IMG/VR virus record: IMGVR_UViG_3300046712_000045
Location: 1-39,134 of that record
From: a virus
Strand: one strand, 5' to 3'
Length of the DNA: 39,134 bases
The notes beneath the pieces are model-generated. The model made no database searches and was not told where the DNA came from. It saw only the letters and a list, made by a program, of their open reading frames with translations. Below are positions 32,630 to 39,134 of this stretch, in pieces. Numbering within the stretch: the first letter of the stretch is position 1; each line of letters starts with the position of its first letter. Made by a program: the position numbers and the translations under genes.

Positions 32630-33976
32630 ATGATTAAGGAACTCCGTGAGAAACGGAATCGTGTGGCGACCCAGATGCGGGCGCTGCTGAACGCGGTCAA
32701 GAAAGAGGACCGCGGGCTCAACACTGAAGAGCGGACGCGCTGGAACGCAATGACGGAAGAGGTCGACGGCATCGACGCCGCCATCGCAGCCGAGCAGCGG
32801 CTCACCACCATCGAGACGTCGCTGGGTGCGATCGATGAGACCGAGATCGTTCCAGCTTTCGATGAAGTCCGCAACAGTCGCGCCGGCCGCGTGGGTCGCG
32901 CCAAAGACAACACTCCACATGCGCTGGCCTTCCGCAAGTGGACGCGCGGTGGCATGGAGGCCCTCGAAGCTGCCGAGCAGCGGCTGATGCGCTCGCGCTT
33001 CGTGTCCAACGCCAACTCGGGCATCCAGAACGCGCAAACCATCACCACCACCGGCGGCGGCTACCTGATCCCGCAGGGCTTCAGTTATCAGCTGGAAGAG
33101 GCGCTGAAGTTCTTCGGCGGCATTCTCGGCGAGGTCGATGTTTTCGAGACCGCGACCGGAGCGCCGCTGCCCTGGCCGACGGACAACGACACGGCGCAAA
33201 TGGGCCGTATCCTCGCCATCAACACCCAGGTCACGGAGACCGACCTCACCTTTGGTGAGGTGACCTTCAACGCCTACATCGGATCGAGCGACATCATTCT
33301 CGTGCCGATCGCGCTGATGGAGGACGCCTTCTTCGACATGGATGCGTATCTGGCGCGCAAGCTGGGCACGCGGCTGGCTCGCCAGGTCACCTACTACGGC
33401 ACGCTGGGCTCCGGCTCCAGCCAGCCCACCGGCCTTTCGACGGCCGTCACCACCGCCGGCAACACCACGCAGGGTGCGACCGGCGAAACCACAAGCTGCA
33501 TCTATGCCGACCTGGTCAACACGCTGCACCTCGTCGACCCGGCCTACCGCAGCATGCCGAGCTGCAAGTGGACGTTCGCCGACTCGACGCTCAAGGTGCT
33601 GCGTAAGCTGCTGGACAGCGAAAACCGTCCGCTGTGGCAGCCGGGCATCACCGCGGGCTTCGGCAACGATTCTCCGGAGACGATCCTCAACAAGCCGTAC
33701 GTCATCAACCAGAGCGTTCCGGCCATGGCTGCGAGCGCTTACTCCATCCTCTTCGGCGACCTCAGCAAATTCAAGCTGCGCATCGTCTCGCAGGGTGGAC
33801 AGAACACGGCTGCCGACAACTACGGCAAGATCGTGCGCGGCGTCACCATGATGCGGCTGGTCGAGCGTTATGCCGATTACCTGCAGGTCGGCTTCACCGG
33901 CTTCCTGCGGTACGACTCGAACCTGATCGACGCCGGCGCGCATCCGATCGCGGCCTTCCAGAACTCCGCCTCGTAA
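32630..33976 (+). CDS. Major capsid protein (HK97 fold)
   Basis: The protein has 448 residues from ATG 32630, with CAGGAG upstream. The first ~110 residues are a charged coiled-coil delta domain (LREKRNRVATQMRALLNA, EERTRWNAMTEEVDGID) as used for scaffolding, followed by the HK97 capsid body: GGGYLIPQGF, ALKFFGGILGEVDVF, LARQVTYYGTLGSGSSQPTGL and VVERYAD-like segments. It follows the protease directly, as expected for this family. The protease probably removes the N-terminal domain. Confidence 0.94.
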   Translation: MIKELREKRNRVATQMRALLNAVKKEDRGLNTEERTRWNAMTEEVDGIDAAIAAEQRLTTIETSLGAIDETEIVPAFDEVRNSRAGRVGRAKDNTPHALAFRKWTRGGMEALEAAEQRLMRSRFVSNANSGIQNAQTITTTGGGYLIPQGFSYQLEEALKFFGGILGEVDVFETATGAPLPWPTDNDTAQMGRILAINTQVTETDLTFGEVTFNAYIGSSDIILVPIALMEDAFFDMDAYLARKLGTRLARQVTYYGTLGSGSSQPTGLSTAVTTAGNTTQGATGETTSCIYADLVNTLHLVDPAYRSMPSCKWTFADSTLKVLRKLLDSENRPLWQPGITAGFGNDSPETILNKPYVINQSVPAMAASAYSILFGDLSKFKLRIVSQGGQNTAADNYGKIVRGVTMMRLVERYADYLQVGFTGFLRYDSNLIDAGAHPIAAFQNSAS

Positions 33977-34008
33977 ACCTGAACCCCTACAGCGCTCGGC
34001 GGTCAACC

Positions 34009-34023
34009 AGCCGCCGGGCGGCT
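34009..34023 (+). terminator. Hairpin after the capsid gene
   Basis: AGCCGCC and GGCGGCT (34009-34023) form a perfect stem with a minimal loop, 30 bases after the capsid stop. No T tract follows, so it may only slow transcription or protect the capsid message. Confidence 0.35.
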
Positions 34024-34052
34024 CGTTCCATCCCTTCTCAGGAGCTTTTCCG

Positions 34053-34313
34053 ATGAAGATCAAGATTCTGCAATCGATTGCGGGGCACAGCGAGCCCCGC
34101 TATGCGCTCGCGGACTTCTCGTTTCCGCCCGGCGCCGTCGTCGACGTGCAGTCGGAGCTCGCCCGCGCGTGGATCGCCGGCGACATCGCGCTCGCCGCGG
34201 ATAAGAGCGACAAGCTGACCATGCCGGTCGAGGTTTACACGTTAAAGGTGAAGGCCAGGCCGGCAGAGCCGGCGACGCCGGTGCAGCCGGACCTTCCGGG
34301 TTCTGAGGCTTAA
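34053..34313 (+). CDS. Small head-associated protein
   Basis: The protein has 86 residues, ATG 34053 with CAGGAG upstream. It is beta-rich (YALADFSFPPGAVVDV, LARAWIAGDIA) and the C-terminus is Pro/Glu-rich. Between capsid and connector genes such small proteins may be head stabilisers or linkers. No family is certain. Confidence 0.55.
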   Translation: MKIKILQSIAGHSEPRYALADFSFPPGAVVDVQSELARAWIAGDIALAADKSDKLTMPVEVYTLKVKARPAEPATPVQPDLPGSEA

Positions 34314-34318
34314 CGTCG

Positions 34319-35176
34319 ATGGCGCTGCTGACCCTTGTCCAGCCGACGCAGGAGCCGGTCGAGCTCTTCTGGATGAAGAACTACCTGCGCCTCGATTCGG
34401 GCTTCACCGCGGACGACCTGCTGATCGGTTCGCTGATCACGGCCGCGCGCGAGTGGGCGGAGAACTTCTGCGAGCGGGCCTTCGTGTTTCAGACGAAGCG
34501 CCTGCTGATGGACTTCTTCCCCGGCTATGTCGATTTCAAGCTCGCTGGGCAGCGCGTCAGTTCGCCGTTTGTTTCAGGGTCCAACGCTATCCTCGTCGGC
34601 ATTCGGTATGCGATCGCGCTGCCGTGGCCGCAGGTGCGCTCGATTGCCGTGTTTCAGTATCAGGATCAGAATGGGGATCCGCAGGCAATGGTCGCCGGCA
34701 CGGATTTCATTCAGGATCTCGACTCGCAGCCGGCGCGGCTCATGCCGCTGTTTGGCGCGATGTGGCCGGTCGCGCGCGTGGTCGCGAATGCCGTGCAGGT
34801 CGATTACGTGACGGGCTATTGGGGCTCGATCCCGGTCGCGGTAACGGATGGATCGGCCGTCGTGAGCTCGAGCTTCACGTTTCTGCCGCGCGATGTGGGA
34901 TCGCCGATCGCGATTCCCGGGGCGAATCCTGGGACGCCGGGCTCCGTTCTCAATACGACCATCGCCTCGGTGAGCGACGGAGGGGTGGCCACGCTGGCAG
35001 TGGCTGCGGGCGCCGCGGCGTCGGCCTCGATCAACTTCGGCGTCCTGCCGCATTCGATTCGCAATGCCATCCTGCTGCTCGTGTCGCACTGGTACGAAAA
35101 CCGCGATCCGGATCAGCAGGAGATTCCCTTCGCGGTGAAGGCGCTGCTCTATCCGTATCGGGATCTGAGGCTCTGA
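34319..35176 (+). CDS. Head-tail connector (gp6-like) with inserted beta domain
   Basis: The protein has 285 residues, ATG 34319. The N-terminal helices (FWMKNYLRLDS, DDLLIGSLITAAREWAENF) match the HK97 gp6-like/gp15-type connector that sits under the portal. The C-terminal VLPHSIRNAILLLVSHWYENRD is also family-typical. Between them, at about residues 175-242, lies an extra Ser/Val/Gly-rich beta segment (TDGSAVVSSSFTFLP to AAGAAASASINFG) absent from ordinary connectors, which look Ig-like here. The next ATG overlaps its TGA. Confidence 0.78.
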   Translation: MALLTLVQPTQEPVELFWMKNYLRLDSGFTADDLLIGSLITAAREWAENFCERAFVFQTKRLLMDFFPGYVDFKLAGQRVSSPFVSGSNAILVGIRYAIALPWPQVRSIAVFQYQDQNGDPQAMVAGTDFIQDLDSQPARLMPLFGAMWPVARVVANAVQVDYVTGYWGSIPVAVTDGSAVVSSSFTFLPRDVGSPIAIPGANPGTPGSVLNTTIASVSDGGVATLAVAAGAAASASINFGVLPHSIRNAILLLVSHWYENRDPDQQEIPFAVKALLYPYRDLRL

Positions 35177-35553
35177 TGGCGACACCGAATGCGCGCGCCG
35201 CGGAGCGTTACCTCGTCGTCGACGCGGGCGAGCTGCGCCATTCGATCCAGATCAAATCGCCGGCGTCGACGGCGGGGCCCTATGGCGCGTCCGTCACGCC
35301 GTCCAGCTGGACGCTGGTACGGACGACGATGGCGGCCATCTACACCGCGGGCGGCCGCGAGACGTCGCAGGCCTCGCAGCTGGTTTCCGAGGTTTCGCAT
35401 ACCGTGAAAGTGCGCTGGACGCCGGACATCCTCAAGGCCGGCTACCAGGTGGCATTCGGGTCGAGGACCTTCACGGTGCTGTACGTCGAGAACGTGCTCG
35501 AGCGGAATCGGGTGCTGCTGCTGTATTGCAAGGAAGTGGACGGGGCGCAGTAG
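35176..35553 (+). CDS. Head closure / head-tail joining protein
   Basis: The protein has 125 residues, ATG 35176 overlapping the preceding stop. Family pattern: AGELRHSIQIKSP, then TTMAAIYTAGGRET, VSHTVKVRWTPDILKAGYQVAFG and VLERNRVLLLYCKEV, typical of the phage head-tail joining family (SPP1 gp16-like). It closes the connector channel. Confidence 0.8.
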   Translation: MATPNARAAERYLVVDAGELRHSIQIKSPASTAGPYGASVTPSSWTLVRTTMAAIYTAGGRETSQASQLVSEVSHTVKVRWTPDILKAGYQVAFGSRTFTVLYVENVLERNRVLLLYCKEVDGAQ

Positions 35554-35970
35554 ATGGATATCGATCTTGGCATCACCGCATTGCTCGCCGGCGACATCGG
35601 CGTGCAGGGGAACCTGAAAACGCGCAGCGCGGGGTCCATCTTTGACGGCGTCGCGCCCGAAGATGTCGCCCAATATCCATGCCTCGCCTATCAGTGGGTT
35701 GGTGGGAGCAATGATCCGGGACTCACGAATGCCGGGCCGCGGCGGTCACGGCTGCAGGTTGACTGCTGGGGAACGACCAAGGCGACGGCGATCGCACTGG
35801 CGAATGCGGTCGCGCACCTGCTCGATGGTTATACGGGCGTGCTCACGGATGGCACGAACGTCATGAGCTGCTGGATCATCAATCCGCCCGGTGTCGATTT
35901 CTTCAGCGACGACTCGCGCTTCCGTCGCCGCATGCTCGAGTTCTACGTGCTGCACAACTTCACCCCGTAA
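35554..35970 (+). CDS. Tail terminator protein (DUF3168-like)
   Basis: The protein has 138 residues, ATG 35554 right after TAG of the previous gene. Pattern: GDIGVQGNLKTRSAG, PCLAYQWVGG, RRSRLQVDCWGTTKATAIALANAV, typical of DUF3168-type tail completion/terminator proteins that cap the tail tube. The position before the tube gene agrees. Confidence 0.75.
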   Translation: MDIDLGITALLAGDIGVQGNLKTRSAGSIFDGVAPEDVAQYPCLAYQWVGGSNDPGLTNAGPRRSRLQVDCWGTTKATAIALANAVAHLLDGYTGVLTDGTNVMSCWIINPPGVDFFSDDSRFRRRMLEFYVLHNFTP

Positions 35971-35985
35971 AAGGAGACAACACTT

Positions 35986-36426
35986 ATGACCTACACTGCG
36001 ACCCAGGCACAGGCTGGCCGGGGAACAACGTTGTCGATCGGCAGCACACCCACGCTGATCGGCGAACTCGATGACGTTCCGTTCGATCTGCCGGAATGGC
36101 AGACGGATGATGCCACTAACTTCGAATCTGGCCAGGATGAAGAATTCATCCCGACCATTCGCAAGTCGATGGAGTATACCGTCACCGGCAACCGTGTCAG
36201 CTCCGATGCGGGGCAAATAGCCGTGCAGACGGCTTATGCGACACCAACGTTGTCGGCGTTCGTATTGCAGCTGCCAAAGACGGCGGCGCAGACGACGGCG
36301 GGCGATAAATATGCTTTCAGCGCCTATGTCCTGAATCAGTCTTTCAAGATTCAGACCACGAAGAAAGTTACTTTCAGTATGAAGCTGAAGACATCGGGCC
36401 CGGTGACCTTCACCGCGGGCAGCTAG
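35986..36426 (+). CDS. Major tail tube protein
   Basis: The protein has 146 residues, AAAAGGAG before ATG 35986. Pattern: RGTTLSIGSTPTLIGEL, FESGQDEEFIPTIRKSMEYTVTGN, KVTFSMKLKTSGPVTFTAGS, as in lambda-like/HK97-like tail tube subunits. It polymerises around the tape measure. A strong hairpin follows directly (36450-36478), which would favour high tube expression over downstream genes. Confidence 0.85.
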   Translation: MTYTATQAQAGRGTTLSIGSTPTLIGELDDVPFDLPEWQTDDATNFESGQDEEFIPTIRKSMEYTVTGNRVSSDAGQIAVQTAYATPTLSAFVLQLPKTAAQTTAGDKYAFSAYVLNQSFKIQTTKKVTFSMKLKTSGPVTFTAGS

Positions 36427-36449
36427 TCGCGGGGTCGGGGTGAAGTCTT

Positions 36450-36478
36450 GGCGAGCGCTGGCGTGATTAGCGCTCGCC
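36450..36478 (+). terminator. Strong hairpin after the tail tube gene
   Basis: GGCGAGCGCT (36450-36459) and AGCGCTCGCC (36469-36478) form a perfect 10-bp stem with a 9-base loop. No U tract follows. It may attenuate transcription before the cargo gene or protect the upstream message. Confidence 0.55.
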
Positions 36479-36481
36479 GGG

Positions 36482-36487
36482 TATACT
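36482..36487 (+). promoter_or_regulatory. Possible -10 element (TATACT) for cargo gene 1
   Basis: TATACT is a near-perfect -10 hexamer placed just after the hairpin, 8 bases before ATG 36496. A good -35 is not seen, and the distance to the start codon means the message would be almost leaderless. Confidence 0.35.
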
Positions 36488-36495
36488 GCCGGACC

Positions 36496-36960
36496 ATGGG
36501 AAGATGGGCGTGCTTGGTAGTATTTCTGATAGCTGCGGCAACAGCGGCAGCGCAGGTACCTTCGACGGTGGCGATTCCGACGCTGGCGGAGGATCTCGCG
36601 GCAGCGGCGGAGCGAATAGGTCCAGCGCCAGCGAAGTTTCCGACGGTCTTTCTGGTGATGAGCGTGCAGCCGATTGTTGGGGATGGATGCCGGTTGCAGC
36701 TCGTGACCAATGGCGTTCTCTACGAGCTGTTCAATAAGCGGCAGTTTGGATTCTGCGACCACCTCCCGGCGCTCCACAGCGCGGTTTGGGGTCGGGCTCG
36801 GCACAGTAAGGCGGCCAGCGCGCTCAATATGGAGAATCCTGACGGAGCGTTTGCGACGGAATATGTCGACCTCGCACCGATTCTATCGGAGGCGAAGCCG
36901 AGAGCAATGGCTTACAAGATCGAAACCGCGACGGCTATCGGGCCAGAGTGGAATCCCTGA
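36496..36960 (+). CDS. Cargo gene (moron) 1: exported protein of unknown function
   Basis: The protein has 154 residues from ATG 36496. Residues 1-20 are a Sec leader (RWACLVVFLIAAATAAAQ). The mature part has two cysteines (GDGC, FGFC) that could form a disulfide in the periplasm, and a basic patch (WGRARHSK). No family is recognised. It interrupts the usual tube-chaperone order, is preceded by a hairpin and a -10 element and followed by a terminator, the structure of a moron expressed in the lysogen. A surface or periplasmic role, such as exclusion or conversion, is an inference. Confidence 0.65.
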   Translation: MGRWACLVVFLIAAATAAAQVPSTVAIPTLAEDLAAAAERIGPAPAKFPTVFLVMSVQPIVGDGCRLQLVTNGVLYELFNKRQFGFCDHLPALHSAVWGRARHSKAASALNMENPDGAFATEYVDLAPILSEAKPRAMAYKIETATAIGPEWNP

Positions 36961-36989
36961 AATCCGTTTGGGGATAAGCGAAGACACAG

Positions 36990-37012
36990 TGCCGCCCGCG
37001 GGCGGCATTTCT
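36990..37012 (+). terminator. Terminator of cargo gene 1
   Basis: TGCCGCCC (36990-36997) and GGGCGGCA (37000-37007) form a GC-rich stem followed by TTTCTT. The ribosome site of the tail chaperone (GGAGGAGGGG) begins right after it. Confidence 0.7.
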
Positions 37013-37030
37013 TGGAGGAGGGGTATTTTT

Positions 37031-37417
37031 ATGGGGAAGGTAAAGAGAGCGACGCGAAGGAACGTGCTGCCGGATCCGATTACCGCACTCGTGTTCGTCG
37101 ATATTGACGGTGAGAAGTTTCAGTTGTCGTTCGACTTTGGCGCGCTGGCCACCGCGAAAGCGAAACTGCGCGAGGCCGGTATACAGCTGAACGTGTTGCG
37201 CTCTCTCGATTTTGAGTCGCTGGACGCGGACACGCTGCCGGCGATGTTTTTCGCGGCCTGCCAACAGTTTCAGCCGTATCTTACCTGGGAGCGCGCCCGC
37301 CGCCTTGTGAATCTGCGCACCGGCGCGGCGGTCATTCAGGGTCTCGTCGCAGCCTATGTAGCAGCAATGGCGGAGCCGAAACAGGGGGACCCTCTGACGG
37401 CGGCGCCGAAGAACTGA
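37031..37417 (+). CDS. Tail assembly chaperone, upstream frame (gpG-like)
   Basis: The protein has 128 residues, ATG 37031 with GGAGGAGGGG about 8 bases upstream. Pattern VFVDIDGEKFQLSFDFGALATAKAKLREAG and MFFAACQQFQP resembles the first tail assembly chaperone of lambda-like phages. It ends AAPKN at TGA 37415. Near the 3' end a run of five G (37384-37388) precedes a long open -1 frame with good coding character, so the longer gpGT-like fusion (262 residues) is probably also made. Confidence 0.75.
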   Translation: MGKVKRATRRNVLPDPITALVFVDIDGEKFQLSFDFGALATAKAKLREAGIQLNVLRSLDFESLDADTLPAMFFAACQQFQPYLTWERARRLVNLRTGAAVIQGLVAAYVAAMAEPKQGDPLTAAPKN

Positions 37418-37818
37418 GCGAGGAGCAGCTCTGGATTCGTCTTTGGTCGACCGCCCGTTATGATCTGCGCCTTTCAGACCGGCAATTCTTCATTCTGACG
37501 CCGCGGAAGCTCGAGGCGCTGCTGGCGCGGCGCAAAGTGTCCATAGAGAGTCGCGAACTGCTCTTTGCCCAGCTGGCCGAAAAGTTCGTCAACTGGGGAA
37601 TCAGGGCCCCGAAGGAGCCGGCGAAAATCACCGATTTCATGCCGTCTCGCTGGGCCGCGAGGGCGGGGGTGCAGCCGCGGAGCGAGACCTCCGGCGCTCC
37701 GGTGCGCATGACGGCGTGGCGCCGGCGAGAGGTCGCCAAGGGCTGGCGGGAGTTTATGAGCACCGGCTTCGCCGGATATACGACCGTAGAGTCCGTGGAG
37801 GTGCCACCAAAGTCGTAG
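37387..37818 (+). CDS. Tail assembly chaperone, -1 frameshift extension (gpT-like)
   Basis: The -1 frame is open from 37216 to TAG 37818 and lacks an ATG or GTG until 37537, yet its residues before that are clearly protein-like (AEELSEEQLWIRLWS, YDLRLSDRQFFILTPRKLEALL). This fits the GT fusion of lambda-like phages: ribosomes slip back one base at the GGGGG run at 37384-37388 and read on to 37818, giving 119 + 143 residues. The frame alone may start at GTG 37537, but this would remove a well-conserved-looking half. Such fusions chaperone tail tube assembly on the tape measure. Confidence 0.75.
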   Translation, partial: GPSDGGAEELSEEQLWIRLWSTARYDLRLSDRQFFILTPRKLEALLARRKVSIESRELLFAQLAEKFVNWGIRAPKEPAKITDFMPSRWAARAGVQPRSETSGAPVRMTAWRRREVAKGWREFMSTGFAGYTTVESVEVPPKS

Positions 37819-37836
37819 CCGAGAGGACCGGGGAAA

Positions 37837-37845
37837 TGCTATCCT
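37837..37845 (+). promoter_or_regulatory. Extended -10 promoter for cargo gene 2
   Basis: TGCTATCCT contains TGn followed by TATCCT, an extended -10 element, which can work without a -35. It lies 29 bases before ATG 37874 and before the site AAGGAG (37857-37862). Confidence 0.5.
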
Positions 37846-37873
37846 GGCGTTTCTTGAAGGAGAGCTTCGGGAG

Positions 37874-38227
37874 ATGAAGACCCGAGTGGTGATAATCATC
37901 GCGGGTTTAGGGTTAGCGGCGGTGGGTGCGGTTTTCGCGGTCACTGCGGTCCGGCGGGCGCAGCAGGCCCCACAGGCCATTGCGGATGGATTCGGCGGCC
38001 TCGTGGCTGAGCAGCAGGCGCAAAATGATGATCTGCGCGCGAAGAATGTGGACCTTGATCGGCAGATCATCGAGGACTGGCGCGAGGGGTACGGAAAACC
38101 GTCCAAGGCGGATCTGCCGCAATATGTTGCCGATCTGACGTGGGCGAAAACGCGGTTGCGGCCGACCGATCCGGAGCAACGGGAACTGGATCGGGACATT
38201 GCATGGTGTAATCGCAGAATGAAATAG
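37874..38227 (+). CDS. Cargo gene (moron) 2: membrane-anchored coiled-coil protein
   Basis: The protein has 117 residues, ATG 37874 with AAGGAG/GGGAG upstream. Residues 4-25 form one hydrophobic helix (VVIIIAGLGLAAVGAVFAVTAV), followed by a charged coiled-coil-like region (QQAQNDDLRAKNVDLDRQI) and a C-terminus with a single cysteine. It is flanked by an extended -10 promoter and a terminator, so it is an independent unit between the chaperone and the gp10-like gene. Superinfection exclusion is a known role for small membrane-anchored morons, but it is only a guess here. Confidence 0.6.
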   Translation: MKTRVVIIIAGLGLAAVGAVFAVTAVRRAQQAPQAIADGFGGLVAEQQAQNDDLRAKNVDLDRQIIEDWREGYGKPSKADLPQYVADLTWAKTRLRPTDPEQRELDRDIAWCNRRMK

Positions 38228-38254
38228 CTCGACGCAGCGCACGAACCGGGTCAA

Positions 38255-38278
38255 AAAGCCGCCTCACGGGGCGGCTTT
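38255..38278 (+). terminator. Rho-independent terminator of cargo gene 2
   Basis: AAAGCCGCC (38255-38263) and GGCGGCTTT (38270-38278) form a perfect 9-bp stem with a 6-base loop; the T-rich end continues as CCTTA. It sits between the moron and the gp10-like gene. Confidence 0.8.
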
Positions 38279-38297
38279 CCTTATGGGGAGATTTGTC

Positions 38298-38858
38298 ATG
38301 GGCGGCTTCACTGTGCACATCGAAGGTCTGCGCGAGCTGGACGCAAAGTTGAGCGAGATGAAAGACGCGCAGGTTAAGCGAGTCATTCGTCAAGGCCTCG
38401 ATGCGGGCGGCGACGTGATGCGCGCGGCCATCGCAGAGGCGGCTCCGGTGCGACCCGATCTGCCGAGCGAAGATGCTTTACCACCGGGAGCGCTGAAGCA
38501 GGACATTGAGGTGAGGCGCGGCCGCTTCGAGGGGTTGCTGGCCGTGTTTATCGGTCCGGGGAAATTCACGCGGCGGCAGGCGGGATGGGTTGAGTACGGT
38601 CACCGTCTCGTGCGTGGGGGAACGTCTCAGCTTGTGAAGACGTTCTTCGGCAAGCTGAAGTACAAGGGTCCCGGGCAAGAAGTCGACGTCGTAAAGGCCC
38701 ATCCGTTTATCCGGCCAACGTATGAAGCGGTGCGCGAAGAAGCGGTGCAGGTCGCCGTGGACACGATGCGTCGCGGTGTCGGCCTGGCTGCGATTGCAAA
38801 CCCCGGCCTATACGAGGGCCGTGGGGCGGAAGAGAACTACAGCGGGGAGGAGTACTGA
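38298..38858 (+). CDS. Tail completion protein (HK97 gp10-like)
   Basis: The protein has 186 residues; I prefer ATG 38298 (GGGGAG seven bases upstream) over the in-frame ATG 38283. Pattern: GGFTVHIEGLRELDAKLSEM, RVIRQGLDAGGDVMRAAIAEAAPV, VEYGHRLVRGG and AHPFIRPTYEAV, the HK97 gp10 family. In most such phages it precedes the tail tube gene; here it lies after the chaperones, just before the tape measure. The last base overlaps ATG 38858 of the tape measure gene. Confidence 0.8.
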   Translation: MGGFTVHIEGLRELDAKLSEMKDAQVKRVIRQGLDAGGDVMRAAIAEAAPVRPDLPSEDALPPGALKQDIEVRRGRFEGLLAVFIGPGKFTRRQAGWVEYGHRLVRGGTSQLVKTFFGKLKYKGPGQEVDVVKAHPFIRPTYEAVREEAVQVAVDTMRRGVGLAAIANPGLYEGRGAEENYSGEEY

Positions 38859-39134
38859 TGGCCGAAGCAGCTGGCAGCGTAAAGATCATCTTCGCGGCGG
38901 ATGCGACCAGCTACAGCGCCGCGCTGTCGGCGATGCAGAAGCAGATGGATTCGTTCGCCGCCAAGGCTGGCGTCGCCGGTCGCCGCGGCGCCGCGGCTGG
39001 CCCCGGGCTGGTCGCGCCGTGGCAGGCCTCATCGGCTGCCCTCCGCGTTGCGGAAGGCAACATGACGAACAACATCCGGGCCGCGGAGCGCTTTTTGGGC
39101 ACGATCCCCGGCGTGGGTCGCGCGCTGCAGCTGG
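38858..39134 (+). CDS. Tail tape measure protein, 5' part (continues at 136 of the window)
   Basis: The ATG at 38858 overlaps the preceding TGA (ATGA). The first residues (MAEAAGSVKIIFAADATSYSA) are typical for tape measure starts. The reading frame continues through the terminal repeat and joins position 136 after closing the circle. The CTG at 39008 is the base pair variant that reads as ATG at position 9 of the left end. Confidence 0.92.
   Translation, partial: MAEAAGSVKIIFAADATSYSAALSAMQKQMDSFAAKAGVAGRRGAAAGPGLVAPWQASSAALRVAEGNMTNNIRAAERFLGTIPGVGRALQL
39000..39134. repeat. Terminal redundancy, right copy
   Basis: It matches 1-135 with two mismatches (C at 39003 and 39008, where the left end has A). 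Taken with the uninterrupted tape measure frame across the join, it shows that the sequence is circular or circularly permuted. Confidence 0.95.

Overview
This window is the genome of one temperate, long-tailed (siphovirus-type) double-stranded DNA phage. The last 135 bases (39000-39134) repeat the first 135 (1-135) with two mismatches, so the sequence closes into a circle of about 38,999 bp, and the tape measure gene runs across the junction. Nearly all genes lie on the + strand, GC is high, start codons often overlap the preceding stop (ATGA, GTGA), and purine-rich Shine-Dalgarno sites are common. The host is not named by the sequence. The style of the fibre genes (Sec-type leaders, QTGFVT module, collagen repeats) and the general gene style make me think of Acidobacteriota, but that is an inference.

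Layout (treating the circle as starting at the packaging genes). 27.0-30 kb: HNH protein, P27-type small terminase, HK97-type large terminase. 30-36.4 kb: portal, ClpP-like protease, HK97-fold capsid, head-tail connectors, tail terminator, tail tube. 36.4-38.3 kb: the two tail assembly chaperone reading frames (joined by a probable -1 frameshift), flanked by two independent cargo genes (morons), each with its own -10 element and a terminator hairpin. 38.3 kb through the junction to 2.3 kb: gp10-like tail completion protein and tape measure protein. 2.7-7.8 kb: two fibre genes with signal peptides, collagen repeats, and LamG and SGNH-esterase-like modules. 7.8-12.7 kb: distal tail, hub, NlpC/P60-like and tail-tip (gpJ-like) proteins.

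13.0-15.1 kb is the lysogeny module: a small ribbon-helix-helix gene on the minus strand (too short for usual ORF cutoffs), a cluster of tandem palindromic operators, a divergent tyrosine recombinase with an unusual active site, a nucleotidyltransferase-like protein, a DnaA box, a strong promoter and an attP that is the 3' half of tRNA-Lys(UUU). 15.2-24.4 kb is one long early operon. It starts behind a large hairpin that covers the first ribosome binding site and carries several zinc-finger proteins, a ParB-like protein, a DUF4031 protein, a MazG-like protein, a replication initiator with an internal repeat cluster that looks like an origin, and two XRE regulators. A terminator follows at 24.5 kb. 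24.5-27 kb holds small unknowns and the lysis cassette (glucosaminidase endolysin, holin candidates, an exported beta-rich protein).

No DNA polymerase, helicase or methylase was recognised, so replication probably borrows host enzymes after initiation. No classical CI-type repressor with a peptidase domain was found. The RHH protein and the XRE proteins are the candidates for controlling lysogeny.
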